Part shown: piece by piece, positions 10,957 to 21,397 of the stretch
Position numbering within the stretch: position 1 is the stretch's first letter
How the letters are laid out: each line of letters starts with the position of its first letter
From: Ascoidea asiatica
Taxonomy: Eukaryota > Ascomycota > Saccharomycetes > Ascoideales > Ascoideaceae
Direction of reading: 5' to 3'
Assembly: GCA_001600695.1 (NCBI GenBank)
Contig: BCKQ01000001.1
Span: forward strand, 1,764,722 to 1,828,721
DNA: 64,000 nt
The notes under the pieces: model-generated
Database searches by the model: none
Told to the model about the DNA's origin: nothing
The model's input: only the letters and a program-made list of their open reading frames with translations
Position numbers and translations under genes: made by a program

Positions 10957-13149
10957 ATGAAGTTAATCCAATCAGATTTATCAACAGATGCTAAAGGATG
11001 TAATACTAATGGGAATTTTCAAACAGATCTTGAAAAATCATTGGGTGGACCTGCTAATGTCAAATATCTAGGCTCAGATAATACTTTTAGTATAAATAAT
11101 TATGGTTTCAGTTCAGATAATCCCATTATTCATACTCCAAACTCAATTTTTAATAAAAAGTTTCAATTTGAAAATAATTCAATAGAAGTTTCTAAGAATG
11201 TTGAAGAATTTAATAATGAATTTGGGTTTAAAATTACTTTAAGTTCTGAAAATGAATATTTTAGTAGTAATTCAAATATGCTACAAAAGCAAAATATAAA
11301 TACAAAAGAAAAACATTTCAAAAAAGAAGATGAAACAAATTTGGGTAATGTTAATGGTAATATCATTAAAATTGAAAATACTCCAAATTCACTTATTATA
11401 TCAGGTATGTCAAATGAAGAAATTTTAAAAGAAATTAAAAATCTTATTAAAAATTTATCAAAAACTTTGAATATTTCTGATGAAAATTCTTGTGAATTAC
11501 TTTTAATTAGTTTTAATTGGGACAAAGAAATTTTATTAAATCAATTTAATAATTTAAGAAAAAATGTTGAAAGTCATAGAAAATTTTTTGTTGAAAATGG
11601 TATAATTCCAAATAATAAATTAATTTCAAAATTAGAAATTAAAGATCAATTAGGAGATAGATTAAAAATAGAATCAAATTCTCTTTTTAACATAAAATTT
11701 CAAAAAAAATTAAATACAAAGTTAAAAACAAAATTAAAAACAAAATTAATTTCAAAAAATTTAGTAACTTTATCAGAAAGTGATTTAGAATCCGATATAG
11801 AAAGTGAAATTGAAACGGAGATTGAAACTGGAATTGAAAGTGAAATTGAAAACAATTCATCAAAATTAGAACCTCAAAATGATATTAAAAAAATAACGAA
11901 ACCATTTAAATTTGATAAATGTCAAATATGTTTAGAAAAATATAATAGTAATGACTTAATTGGTTTGAAATGTAATCACTTATTTTGTGAAACTTGTTAT
12001 AATGATTATATTATAACAGTATTCAATACAAATTTCAATCCAATAAATTATATTAAATGTCCAAATTTAAATTGTAAGTTAAGAATTACTAAAGAAAATT
12101 TAAAAGAATTATTTTTTTCACAAGATATTTCAAATAATAATGATAATATAAGAGAAATAATAGATAAAAAATGGGATGAATATTTAATTAAATCATATGT
12201 AAACTCAAATAATTCTTCAATTAAATATTGTCCATATCCAAATTGTAATTGTTTGGTAAGATATGAATTTGATAATATATACAATGAAAATAACTTTGAA
12301 ACAAATTGCATTTATAAAGTTAATTGTTCCAAGGATCATGAATTTTGTTTTAATTGTATCGAATTGGCTACTTTAGAAAATCATTTTAATCAAAACTGTT
12401 GTTATGCATCAAAATGTTCATTAAACAATCTGAAAACAATTAGATATAAACATATTAACTGTAAAATGTGTCCAAATTGTAAAGTTCTAATTGAAAAAAT
12501 CAATGGATCTGATAAAATTACTTGTGAAAATTGTAGGATTAGTTTCAGTTGGTTTACTCAAAAATATTATCCAATTCCTAAAGAATTAGAAGAAAAATAT
12601 ATTCAAACATTTGGTGAAATTGAAAATATATCATTATATAAAGAAGATATTATATATGAAATTATAAATGAAAAACAAAGTGAAAATGAATCTGAAAATG
12701 AAATTCAAATTAATAAAGATAAAAATGATAAGAATTTGAAAAAAATAATAAAAGCATTAATCTATATTTTGCAAAGTTTGGGAGCTATTTTAGGATATTT
12801 ATTTGTTGTTGGATATTTTCCAATCTTTTTTTGGATTGGAACAAAAAATATGGAAGAAAAAAAATATTTTAATAGTGAAAAAGCATTACCATTTCAAATT
12901 TTTGTTTTAGGATTTCAATTTGTTATATTTTCAGCAACTGTGAAAGTTGTAAGTTTAAGTAATTTTATAAAATCTATGATAATTACAAGTCCACTTGTTA
13001 CAATACCAAGTTATATTGCAACTGTTATTATTTCATGGTATTTTGCAGAGAGAATTGAAATTTTCTTTACCTATTTAATAATTTCAATTTTAGAAATCTT
13101 TCTTTATATATATTGTCAAATAATGTATATTCGAAAAAAGTCAAATTAG
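10957..13149 (+). CDS. RBR (RING-IBR-RING) protein with four C-terminal membrane helices and a substituted catalytic cysteine
   Basis: 730 residues. RING1 begins at C322/C325 (CQICLEKY) and includes CNHLFCETCY; an IBR follows (KYCPYPNCNC, then HEFCFNCIE). The third module starts at C502 with CKMCPNCKVLIEK. Active RBR ligases have GGCxHM here, and parkin C431 lies ten residues after the second CPxC cysteine. At that exact spacing this protein has Ser518, in NGSDKITC. The final FCWxC pair is also lost (FSWFT, S531 and T534). After residue 597 come four hydrophobic spans (about 597-627, 647-668, 677-698, 700-726). Hel1 and Itt1 are the known yeast RBR proteins, and I know of no such anchor in them. 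It is inferred to be a membrane-tethered pseudo-ligase or scaffold. Confidence 0.9.
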   Translation: MKLIQSDLSTDAKGCNTNGNFQTDLEKSLGGPANVKYLGSDNTFSINNYGFSSDNPIIHTPNSIFNKKFQFENNSIEVSKNVEEFNNEFGFKITLSSENEYFSSNSNMLQKQNINTKEKHFKKEDETNLGNVNGNIIKIENTPNSLIISGMSNEEILKEIKNLIKNLSKTLNISDENSCELLLISFNWDKEILLNQFNNLRKNVESHRKFFVENGIIPNNKLISKLEIKDQLGDRLKIESNSLFNIKFQKKLNTKLKTKLKTKLISKNLVTLSESDLESDIESEIETEIETGIESEIENNSSKLEPQNDIKKITKPFKFDKCQICLEKYNSNDLIGLKCNHLFCETCYNDYIITVFNTNFNPINYIKCPNLNCKLRITKENLKELFFSQDISNNNDNIREIIDKKWDEYLIKSYVNSNNSSIKYCPYPNCNCLVRYEFDNIYNENNFETNCIYKVNCSKDHEFCFNCIELATLENHFNQNCCYASKCSLNNLKTIRYKHINCKMCPNCKVLIEKINGSDKITCENCRISFSWFTQKYYPIPKELEEKYIQTFGEIENISLYKEDIIYEIINEKQSENESENEIQINKDKNDKNLKKIIKALIYILQSLGAILGYLFVVGYFPIFFWIGTKNMEEKKYFNSEKALPFQIFVLGFQFVIFSATVKVVSLSNFIKSMIITSPLVTIPSYIATVIISWYFAERIEIFFTYLIISILEIFLYIYCQIMYIRKKSN

Positions 13150-13173
13150 TCAAATAAGGAAACAAAATAAAGA

Positions 13174-13779
13174 TTAAAATAAATTGTTTATTAAAGTATC
13201 AAAACTTTGAAGTGTATGATTGATTGAATCTTTAAAATTTATGGAACCGAATTTTAGATCATTTAAAACATCAATTAAATTAGACAATTCTGACTGACTT
13301 GAGTTAATTTGATTATCTAAATCAGCAATTTCATGGTTCATTAAAAGATCAATTTTTCCTAATTGATGATTAAATTTCATTAAATTTAAAAACTCATCAT
13401 CATCATTATCATTATTTAGAGTACTACTAGTACTATTATTATCCATATTGAGATTTTTAATCGATTGTTTAATTATTAATTCAGGTGGATTAAAATTTAA
13501 GTTTATATCATTTTTAATCTGTTCATGCCTTTTTTTAAAACTGGAATTTAAATCATTATATATTATTCTTAATTCATTTATTTGATTATTTTCATTAATA
13601 TCACTGTTTTCATTATGTACTTCATTAAATTGATTTAATATTTTCTTCTTTTTTTTATCTTTTATTGGAACTTTTTTCAAAAACTCTTCGAAAGTTGGAA
13701 AAGTGTTGTTAGATGAAAGATAAGATTCTAAGATCTCAAAAGAGTTAGGAATATCACTGTCATTTAATAAAGCATCCAT
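13174..13779 (-). CDS. NKP2: Probable inner-kinetochore protein of the Cnl2/Nkp2 family
   Basis: 201 residues, mainly helical with an Asn/Asp-rich linker. Three patches fit the Cnl2/Nkp2 pattern: an N-terminal FPTFEEFLKKVP segment, a middle IYNDLNSSFKKRHEQIKNDI helix resembling the family's LYxDLxxQRxxxxxxI, and a C-terminal LNDLKFGSINF block followed by an amphipathic helix, resembling LSDLRYGxF. Nkp2 pairs with Nkp1 in the Ctf19/COMA-associated kinetochore complex. The match is by motif pattern, not strong identity, so the family call is tentative. The gene converges on the RBR-like gene, whose stop lies 24 bases away. Confidence 0.55.
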   Translation of the reverse strand: MDALLNDSDIPNSFEILESYLSSNNTFPTFEEFLKKVPIKDKKKKKILNQFNEVHNENSDINENNQINELRIIYNDLNSSFKKRHEQIKNDINLNFNPPELIIKQSIKNLNMDNNSTSSTLNNDNDDDEFLNLMKFNHQLGKIDLLMNHEIADLDNQINSSQSELSNLIDVLNDLKFGSINFKDSINHTLQSFDTLINNLF

Positions 13780-14163
13780 TTTTACCTCATTTATCCTTAT
13801 TTATTAATTAACAAATATGGATTATCAAATATGGATTATCAATTGTGAATCATGGATCAGCAATTGTCAAATATAAATCTAATAAATAATTAGAAATAAT
13901 AAATAATAAATCATAAAAACATTCGATAAATAAATAAATAAACATAAACTCGAGCTTCTTCAGTTGCAGGCTCCGTGTGCTGACGTAAGCCTTGGAATGA
14001 GCGTAGCTTCAACAATGTTCCCGCTCTGTTGTGGCGAAACCATTCAATTCTGTCTTTGCCTTCCTAATCTGGTTTAAATAGGATAAAGAGAACAGAAGAA
14101 CAGAAGAACAGAAGAATAGAAAGAATAATTTGAAGTATTTGATGTTCCAATTGCCCATTCATT
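13780..14163. other. Divergent promoter region NKP2-like / CCZ1 with a GC-richer island
   Basis: The stretch 13950-14060 is markedly less AT-rich than its surroundings. It contains TGACGTAA at about 13980, a CRE/bZIP-type site. Short AGAACAGA repeats (about 14090-14115) follow, just before the CCZ1 start. Confidence 0.5.
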
Positions 14164-16629
14164 ATGTTTATTCCTGCCAAAGTATCTTATTTAGCCATAT
14201 ACAATCCTTCTTTTAGTTCCAATGAAAACAATATTCTCGATCAATTGATAGCTTATGTCACTCCATCTTCCGTTGACAACTCCAATACCATATCCAATTC
14301 TCACTCAAATTCTCACTCAAATTCTCACTCAAATTCAACTTCAACTAATGAATCATTCCTGGATAATGTAGATAATAATATAAAATTAAATCAAATTGGT
14401 CTTATTCAAGGTATAAATGGTTTTGCAAAAGATTTCTCAAAAGATAATGCAAATTTAGATTCCATAAATACTTTAAAATCAAAGATTTTTATTAAAAATT
14501 TAGAAGAAAATTATTGGTTAATTTTATCAATCAATTTATCAAAAATAAAATATAGTAAGTATGATAACTTACTGACATTTGATAACTCTAAGCTAAATAC
14601 AAATTATAATTCAAATTCTAACGCCAATTCAAATTTAAATACGAATAATAATCTTAATAATAATAATAATAATGCCAACAACAATGGAAATATTGATAAT
14701 AATATTCCTAATGCTGAATATAGCTTACATTTAAATTTAAATTCAAATTCAAATACAAATCCCAACACCAACTTAAACTCAAATTCACTCTATCAATACA
14801 ATTATTTTTCAAAAGATTTACCTTCGAATAGTTGTTTATTAAATATTATTCAATTATCTTATATATATTTCAAATTGAACTATGGTTCTTTTGATTATAT
14901 AATTAAAAACTATTCAAAAGAAAAATTATCCAATCTTTTAAAACAATATTATTTGAAATTTATATTAAATTTTAAAATTTTAAATAAATTAGTGATTTTA
15001 AATAATTTAAAATTTTTAAATTCTTATTATTTAAAATTCAATTTAAATTTAATTTCTTTTACTCAATTAAATGATTTTTTAACAATTTCTTCTAATTTTT
15101 CAAATAATTCAATCGATAATAATATTGAAATAAATAAAATTAATAAAAATAATAAAAGTAATAAAAATAAAAATAAAAATAATATTAATATTAATATAAA
15201 TAATGAAATTAATTTAAATTCAAAATTAAAATTAAAATTCAATGAAAACTTAAATTATTTTATATCAAAATTATTATCTTTTAAATCACATAATGATCAA
15301 AATTTAATTGATTTAATAATATACAATTCAAATTCAAATTCAACTTCTAGTTCAAACTTAAATAAAAAATCTCATCATGGCCTTATTTTTAAAGGTTGGA
15401 ATAATATATCTTTAAATTCTTTATTATCTTTATATTCATGGCTTGAATTACATGATTTGAATAATAATTTGAATAAAAAAAATTGTTTAAATTTATTAGA
15501 TTCAAATATTCCTTTAATATTTAATGATTTTATAAATAATAATAATAATAACATTAATAATATTAATATTATTAATAATAATAATTATCAATTATTTAAT
15601 CAATCAATAAATTTTGAAACTTTTAATCCCTTTATTAAAACTTTTGAAAATACAAAATCTGCTTTAAATTCTTTACAAACCTTTACTTCTGATCAATTAA
15701 ATAATTTAAATCCAATTAGTCATTTATCTAATTTAAATAACTTAAATAACTTAAATAATTTAAATAATTTAATTGATATTGATATTGATTTAAATCCAAT
15801 GACTAATGGTGTTTCAAATAATATTTCAAATGGTTTAAATACTGTTTTAATTAATCCAGTTAATAATATTTTAAATTCAACTAAAGATTTAACAAGAGAT
15901 ATAACTAAAGATTTAGGTAGAAAATTATTTCCTTGGAATAGAAATTCAAATAATTTGAACCCTAACTCAAGTAATGAAAATGTAAATTCAACTACAAGTA
16001 CAAGTACAAATACAACAACAAATAGAAGTTCAAATTTGAGTAATAATAATAGTAATAATGATAATACTATTAATCGTGATGATACTCAAAATACTTTATT
16101 TTCCTCATTTGATGGAAACTATTTAATTGGATTGAATGAAAATGTTTCTTCAGCTTCTATTGATTCTAATCATTTAATTAATAATAATAATAATGATAAC
16201 AGTTCTTCTAATTTCAATCATGATTTAGATCTGAGTAGTAACAATAATAGTGAAAATGATAATAGTGAAAATGAAGATGATAATTATATTGATAATGACA
16301 ATAATGAAGACAATATTTCATCTAAAATAATGCATATGTATTTAGAGTCCTCAAACGAAGTAATAGAAGAGAAAAAATTAAAATTAATTATTTATAATAT
16401 TACAAAACCAATAACTAAGGAAGTTGCAATTGATCATAATAATGAATTAAATATTAATTTTGTTTTATTGTATAATTCAAATTATAAGGATTTGAATTCT
16501 AGTTCATTTTATTTGACATTAAAAAAAAATTTGAATGACTTATATATTATTTTGAATGATTTGATTGTATCATTTATCAAGTTAAGAAAATCATTAATCG
16601 AGGATGTAAATACAAATAATTCAAAATAA
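14164..16629 (+). CDS. CCZ1: Vacuolar fusion protein Ccz1 (Mon1-Ccz1 Rab7 GEF subunit)
   Basis: 821 residues. The N-terminus reads KVSYLAIYNPSF and continues into a DQLIAYVTP segment, matching the first longin strand and helix of Ccz1. NQIGLIQGINGFAKDF matches the next Ccz1 block (yeast NIGIIQGIWSLTNNFA). The C-terminal part keeps a short longin-like segment ending in LTLKKNLNDLYIILNDLI. Ccz1 and Mon1 form the exchange factor for Ypt7/Rab7 in vacuole and autophagosome fusion. Between the conserved blocks lie very long Asn and Ser runs, including an NSHS repeat at 14300-14340; these explain the extra length over yeast Ccz1 (704). The call rests mainly on the N-terminal third. Confidence 0.75.
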   Translation: MFIPAKVSYLAIYNPSFSSNENNILDQLIAYVTPSSVDNSNTISNSHSNSHSNSHSNSTSTNESFLDNVDNNIKLNQIGLIQGINGFAKDFSKDNANLDSINTLKSKIFIKNLEENYWLILSINLSKIKYSKYDNLLTFDNSKLNTNYNSNSNANSNLNTNNNLNNNNNNANNNGNIDNNIPNAEYSLHLNLNSNSNTNPNTNLNSNSLYQYNYFSKDLPSNSCLLNIIQLSYIYFKLNYGSFDYIIKNYSKEKLSNLLKQYYLKFILNFKILNKLVILNNLKFLNSYYLKFNLNLISFTQLNDFLTISSNFSNNSIDNNIEINKINKNNKSNKNKNKNNINININNEINLNSKLKLKFNENLNYFISKLLSFKSHNDQNLIDLIIYNSNSNSTSSSNLNKKSHHGLIFKGWNNISLNSLLSLYSWLELHDLNNNLNKKNCLNLLDSNIPLIFNDFINNNNNNINNINIINNNNYQLFNQSINFETFNPFIKTFENTKSALNSLQTFTSDQLNNLNPISHLSNLNNLNNLNNLNNLIDIDIDLNPMTNGVSNNISNGLNTVLINPVNNILNSTKDLTRDITKDLGRKLFPWNRNSNNLNPNSSNENVNSTTSTSTNTTTNRSSNLSNNNSNNDNTINRDDTQNTLFSSFDGNYLIGLNENVSSASIDSNHLINNNNNDNSSSNFNHDLDLSSNNNSENDNSENEDDNYIDNDNNEDNISSKIMHMYLESSNEVIEEKKLKLIIYNITKPITKEVAIDHNNELNINFVLLYNSNYKDLNSSSFYLTLKKNLNDLYIILNDLIVSFIKLRKSLIEDVNTNNSK

Positions 16630-18700
16630 AGGTGGTGAAATTTAAACATATCTAAAGTAAATAAATTAAATTAAATTGAATTAAAATAAAATAAAATAAA
16701 ATAAAATGAAATTAAATTAAATTAAATTAAAATAGAATCAAATAAGAAAAAATAAGAGTAAATAAGAATAAGCAAAAATAGGATTTATACTTTATCCCCG
16801 TGTTGCACCCCAAATAGTCTGGATGTTGGATGTGGGGCTTCTTGCTGGGGAGCTGCAAATAATCTGCTGTTATTTATTCAAGTTGAGGCCCTTCATGCTG
16901 ACAGGGAGAAATATTCGCTTACAGCAATAAAAAAGGAAACAAAACATGAAATGAAAGGAATGAATGGAAAGTGCTGGATTTGTACTTCTTTTGGCTAATT
17001 ATTGGTTTTATATTTTTGTCCCCGAACCTAAGCAAGCTTGCTTTGTTAGGAACTATGTTGATATGTTTGAGGTTCAACACTTTGCATAAACCAATTCATT
17101 TCAAGAAAATAGCAAAATATCGGATGGATTTTGAAAATAATACTGTTCAGTTGATATCTTGCCTAATCCTATCGTTGATCTAATCATATTATGCTTATAA
17201 TGTATTTTATTACGTTATTTTCACTGATGCCATGGTTAACTATTGAGATTATTTCATTACAAAAGACTTTTTTCTCGAGTAATCCCGGAACAACCTAATC
17301 AGCCATGCTATTACCCCATACTTTTTAGTAGCCGCATTCAAGTTTGATGAAGACAATACTAGAACCACCCACATCCTATGTGTGAATTATTGATAACATT
17401 AAGAAGTTTATCAGCATTTATTAGAGAATTCACCTTCTAGGGGTTTATAATATATTTTACAGATGAATGATTCAAGGATAGAAAGCTATTTCCATTTCAA
17501 TTTTCTAATAACTATTAGGACTCGAATGTATTTCATTTTTATAATACTCAAGGTTACTGTTTTATTTTTATTCAGATTGGTCACTTCATTTCCCTTCATT
17601 CATTTTGAAAATAAACTAGATTCAATAATTTTTTATTTGAACACCAAATGAAATTTCTTTTTGTTATTTCTTGAAGATTATAGTTTCATGTCGAGAAATT
17701 ATTTATTCTAATTACCTTCTGCAATATTCTTTTCTGCGAGATTTAATATTTTTGTTTCAAAACTAAAATAATTTGTGTAAATTCAAACTTATTATGATAA
17801 AAATTTAAGTGTGTTTTTTTTTTCAAAGCAATCAAAATAATAGTGTTATAACTTTAAATGAGAAAATTAATCTATATTAGCATTTTTTGGAATATTTTGA
17901 AATCTGATTTTAATTATAGGTTCATATTTCATTGAGCTCATAAATATTCTTGTATGAAGATAATTTAAAACTCTAAATATCTAAGATTATTATTAAAAAA
18001 GCTAATACTCAATGATTATTAATAATGGTTGGTGTATTAGTTTGAAATATTACTTGGCTTTGTTAATTTTTAGCAAAAACAAATTTCTGAAATACTCGTG
18101 TATCTATTTTCATATTTTTTTCCTTTTTTTGATGTGAGCTGTTTTATCCACAGATTTCGATTCTTTACAATCAAAAAGTTGAAGGATACGAAAATAAATA
18201 ATAATAAAATTTGAATATTTCGATATACTATTTAATAATGACTATAATTTATTTGCATTAAAGCAAAAATACTATTATGGACTAAATAAATGTTTCTTTA
18301 CTGATCTGGTGATGAGAGTCATTGTGGTTAAGTCTATTTATTTTGTGAACTTCAATAATGTTTGTTGATTTTTTTCCAATATTAATACTCTCATAATTTT
18401 TTAACTAGTTATAAGCCTTTATTCTAAATTTGCTTGAAATTTGAATCAATTATGGATTCTTAGAGATCTCATCCAATATAAAAGTAGAGAATTTCTTTAA
18501 TAATTATTATTTTTCGTTCTTGGAAAGTTTTATTTTTTGTTATGAAAATTTGTATACATCTCAAAAACAATTCAATTAATCAGTACTACAATCAATCAGT
18601 CAATCAATCAATCAATCAATCAATCAATTAATCAAATAATCAAATAATCAAATAATCAATTAATCAATCAATCAGCTAATATATAAGTAATAATAAAAAA
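16630..18700. other. Long intergenic region CCZ1 / ATO-family gene
   Basis: About 2.1 kb without a supportable gene. It holds a TAAAA/TTAAA simple repeat near 16680-16730, a GC-richer island at 16790-16900, a 14-bp palindrome (17030-17043, AAGCAAGCTTGCTT), and an ATCA tetranucleotide tract just before the next gene. Confidence 0.6.
18591..18675. repeat. (ATCA)n tract upstream of the ATO-family gene
   Basis: Runs of ATCA interspersed with ATCAAATA variants end about 25 bases before the start codon. They probably lie in the 5' leader. Confidence 0.85.
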
Positions 18701-19588
18701 ATGTCTATAAGCTCAAATAGTATGGAGAAAACAGGCAAATTAAATAATTTAGAACAATTTGAATCAGGAGCAACTAAAACTCATGGGGATAATGATTACA
18801 TTATTCTTGGAAATAATAAAATTCTTAAAGATGATTTAATTAGTTCTTTAGTAATGAAAGATAACTATAAATATTTACCACTTTTGAAAAATAAACTTAA
18901 TAACGTTAATAATAATGGTAATGTTGACGAAAGTGAAACTGGAAACAGCAATAATACTAATAATTGTTGTAATTCAAGTACTCCAAAAGCTAACTATTTA
19001 CCAATGGGATTAGGAGTTTTTTCAATTACACTTTTTACATATTCATGTGCAAATGCTAGATGTCTTGGACTTGATATAGCTAATGTTGCAGTTGGATTAG
19101 CATATTTTTGCGGAGGATTTATTTTAATGCTTGCAGGATTATTAGCATTTTTACAAGGTGATACATTTACAAGTTCATTATTTATACCATTTGGAGGATT
19201 TTGGATATCATGGGCAGCTATAAATACAAATCAATTTGGAATTGTTACAGCATTTGGTACGGATACTGATGAATTAGGTAATGCTTTAGGATTCTTTTTA
19301 TTATCATGGTCAATTTATTCATTTTTATTATGGATTTGTACATGGAAAGGTAGAATTGATTTTTTTATTGTTATGTTTTTATTATTTTTTACATTATTAT
19401 TATTATCAATTGCAAATTTTTCAGGTAGTGAAGGTGTAACTAAAGCTGGTGGTATATTTGGTATAATTTTATCAGTTTGTACATTTTATGTTTCTTATAC
19501 CGAGTTAAGTTCCTCAGATAATTCCTATTTAGTTTTAAATCAAGGTAAGAAAATTTTAAAAAGACAACAAAATGATGAAAAAGTCTAA
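18701..19588 (+). CDS. Acetate/ammonia transporter of the GPR1/FUN34/YaaH (ATO) family
   Basis: 295 residues with a hydrophilic Asn-rich N-terminus and six membrane helices from about residue 100. The first helix begins YLPMGLGVFSITLF, a variant of the family signature NPAPLGLxxFxxTTF. GGFILMLAGLLAFLQGDTF and FGGFWISWA match the second and third conserved blocks. Members of this family (Ato1/Ady2, Ato2, Ato3) carry acetate, or support ammonium export, at the plasma membrane. The usual NPA at the start of helix 1 is replaced by ANY, which is atypical. Which ATO paralogue this is cannot be decided. The family call is secure. Confidence 0.9.
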   Translation: MSISSNSMEKTGKLNNLEQFESGATKTHGDNDYIILGNNKILKDDLISSLVMKDNYKYLPLLKNKLNNVNNNGNVDESETGNSNNTNNCCNSSTPKANYLPMGLGVFSITLFTYSCANARCLGLDIANVAVGLAYFCGGFILMLAGLLAFLQGDTFTSSLFIPFGGFWISWAAINTNQFGIVTAFGTDTDELGNALGFFLLSWSIYSFLLWICTWKGRIDFFIVMFLLFFTLLLLSIANFSGSEGVTKAGGIFGIILSVCTFYVSYTELSSSDNSYLVLNQGKKILKRQQNDEKV

Positions 19589-19957
19589 ATTGAAAAAAGT
19601 TGATCTTATTTTTTTTCTGTTTTTATTCATTTTCTATTGCTTTTCTAACCGTATTCTCTTCAATTGATTCTCTCAATCAAACAGTATATAAAAAATCTCA
19701 AAACGGTTTTTTAATTTTTTAATTTTTTAATTTTTTAACTTTTTAATTTATGATATTTTATGATATTTTTATTTTTTACTTTCTTCTTCTTCTTCTTTTT
19801 TTTTCATACAAAATCATTGGTAACTAAATAAAAAACAGTTTCAAACTTTTTTGATTTAAACAAAATGTAGGTAGCAAATGATTATAGTTATTTGGTTATA
19901 TTGAGACTTGCAATTTTCATTGAGAATATATTCACAAAATATAACCAACAAGAAACA

Positions 19958-20051
19958 GCCTGGCTAGCGTAATGGTTAACGCGTCTGACTTCTATTAGAA
20001 AATTTCAAATGAGTCATCAGAAGATTGTGGGTTCGACTCCCACGTCGGGTG
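19958..20051 (+). tRNA. tRNA-Arg(UCU) with a 21-nt intron
   Basis: The acceptor stem GCCTGGC pairs with GTCGGGT (with wobbles). D arm is GCGT..ACGC, anticodon stem TCTGA/TCAGA with loop CT-TCT-AA, and T arm GTGGG-TTCGACT-CCCAC. The anticodon loop is split after A37 by an intron, 19995-20015. The mature sequence closely resembles yeast tRNA-Arg(UCU), including GCGTAATGG and TCAGAAGATT; the S. cerevisiae sequence I recall has no intron. A T8 run at 20053-20060 is the Pol III terminator. Confidence 0.93.
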
Positions 20052-20177
20052 CTTTTTTTTCAGAATTTATTACTATAATTGTTAAAATTAAATTATTTTG
20101 AATATTTGATTATGTAATATTAGCTTGTAAGAAGGAACTCATCATTTTTAAATAGGATTATTGTTATGTAAGATTAA

Positions 20178-20248
20178 GCGTAAGTGGTTTAGTGGTAAAA
20201 TTCGACGTTGCCATCGTCGGGCCCCCGGTTCAATTCCGGGCTTACGCA
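20178..20248 (+). tRNA. tRNA-Gly(GCC)
   Basis: A 71-base cloverleaf without intron. Acceptor stem is GCGTAAG/CTTACGC, D-loop box GTGGTTTAGTGG, anticodon GCC in TTGCCAT, and T arm CCCGG-TTCAATT-CCGGG. It is followed by a T-run terminator. It lies 126 bases after tRNA-Arg on the same strand. Confidence 0.97.
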
Positions 20249-21176
20249 TTTTTTTGTAAATTTTTACATTTTCAGTCTAAAACTATTTCAGAGCTTTTAT
20301 AATAAGTTCTAAAGCTTTTTATATAATGAATTTCAATAAAATATTCAAAAGTTTATAAAATCTTTTAACTGATTTCTTTATCAGGAATATTCAATAATTG
20401 GATGATTTATTATGATTTTCCTAGTCAAATTGATTAAAAATAGATATCCTTAGAAGGGTGATGGTTTGCATCCAAAAATTTTAAAACCAAGAAGAATAAA
20501 TGAATTAATTTATTCTTGGTTCAGTTTTAAGAATATCTTAATAAAAATTTTGAGCTTTTAGTAGGATTTATCTTTTGATAAAAATTTATCTCTGCTTGTT
20601 CAATACCATTGTTCCATTATACTTCTGCACAATTTACAATTTGTTTCAAAATTCCTGGCCTGTTATTAAATTACGACTTGTTTTTTTTATAAACGATTTG
20701 CCCTTTTCAAAACATATACTAAAATCCAAGAGTGCTTCTTAACTTTTTGTTAAAAAAAAAATAGTTTTCCTCTTGATATGACTTTTTTGAAATGACTTTA
20801 GAAAATGATTCAACAAACTAAATAAGGTTTAGGTTCACCGCTGATTGCAGAAATTTCTAGAATTTTCCGGACAATTCTGGATTTTTCTAAAGTTACAAGA
20901 AAAAAAAGATTTGTTTTGAGAAACTTGTTAGAAGTTGTTTGTACTTTCAACTTGAACAAAAACAATAATATTCCCATTGGCTTCAAAGTTAACTGCAAAT
21001 TACTTTAACAGAAAAAACAATTTTATTAAAGGCTTTTTTTTTTATAATTTTAAAACTATTTAGAATGTACTAGAAAATCTTAGAACCTATTCGACTAATT
21101 TGTTACGCTTTTTTCATCAACCCAATTAAAATAATTTTCAATTGAAAAACAATAGCAATAAGTTTTTTTATTACTT

Positions 21177-21214
21177 TTCATGAATTGGTCTGTTCATTGA
21201 AAATAATATAAAAG
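21177..21214 (+). promoter_or_regulatory. Heat-shock element and TATA box of the HSP26-like gene
   Basis: TTCATGAA (21177-21184) is a canonical inverted TTCnnGAA heat-shock unit. A second, looser TTC/GAA pair lies at 21193-21201. TATAAAAG follows at 21207-21214, about 185 bases before the start codon. Control by Hsf1 is inferred from the motif and the gene product. Confidence 0.6.
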
Positions 21215-21397
21215 GTGAAGATGTTTTCTAAAAGTTCAACTTTCAAATTTTTATTTTTTATTTTTTTTTTTTTGGTCTATCAATCAATCAATTAATTAAT
21301 CTAAATCCATTAATATTTTAAACTTACAATAATAACTAAATCTTTTTTTACCTTTATTTATAAAATTCTTAAATTCAAAATCAATTAACAATTAAAA

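Larger units (their letters stand above)
19589..21397. other. Intergenic region with two tRNA genes and the HSP26-like promoter
   Basis: Apart from the tRNA genes and the heat-shock element listed separately, it holds T-rich simple repeats at 19700-19800. No protein-coding gene is supported. Confidence 0.7.
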
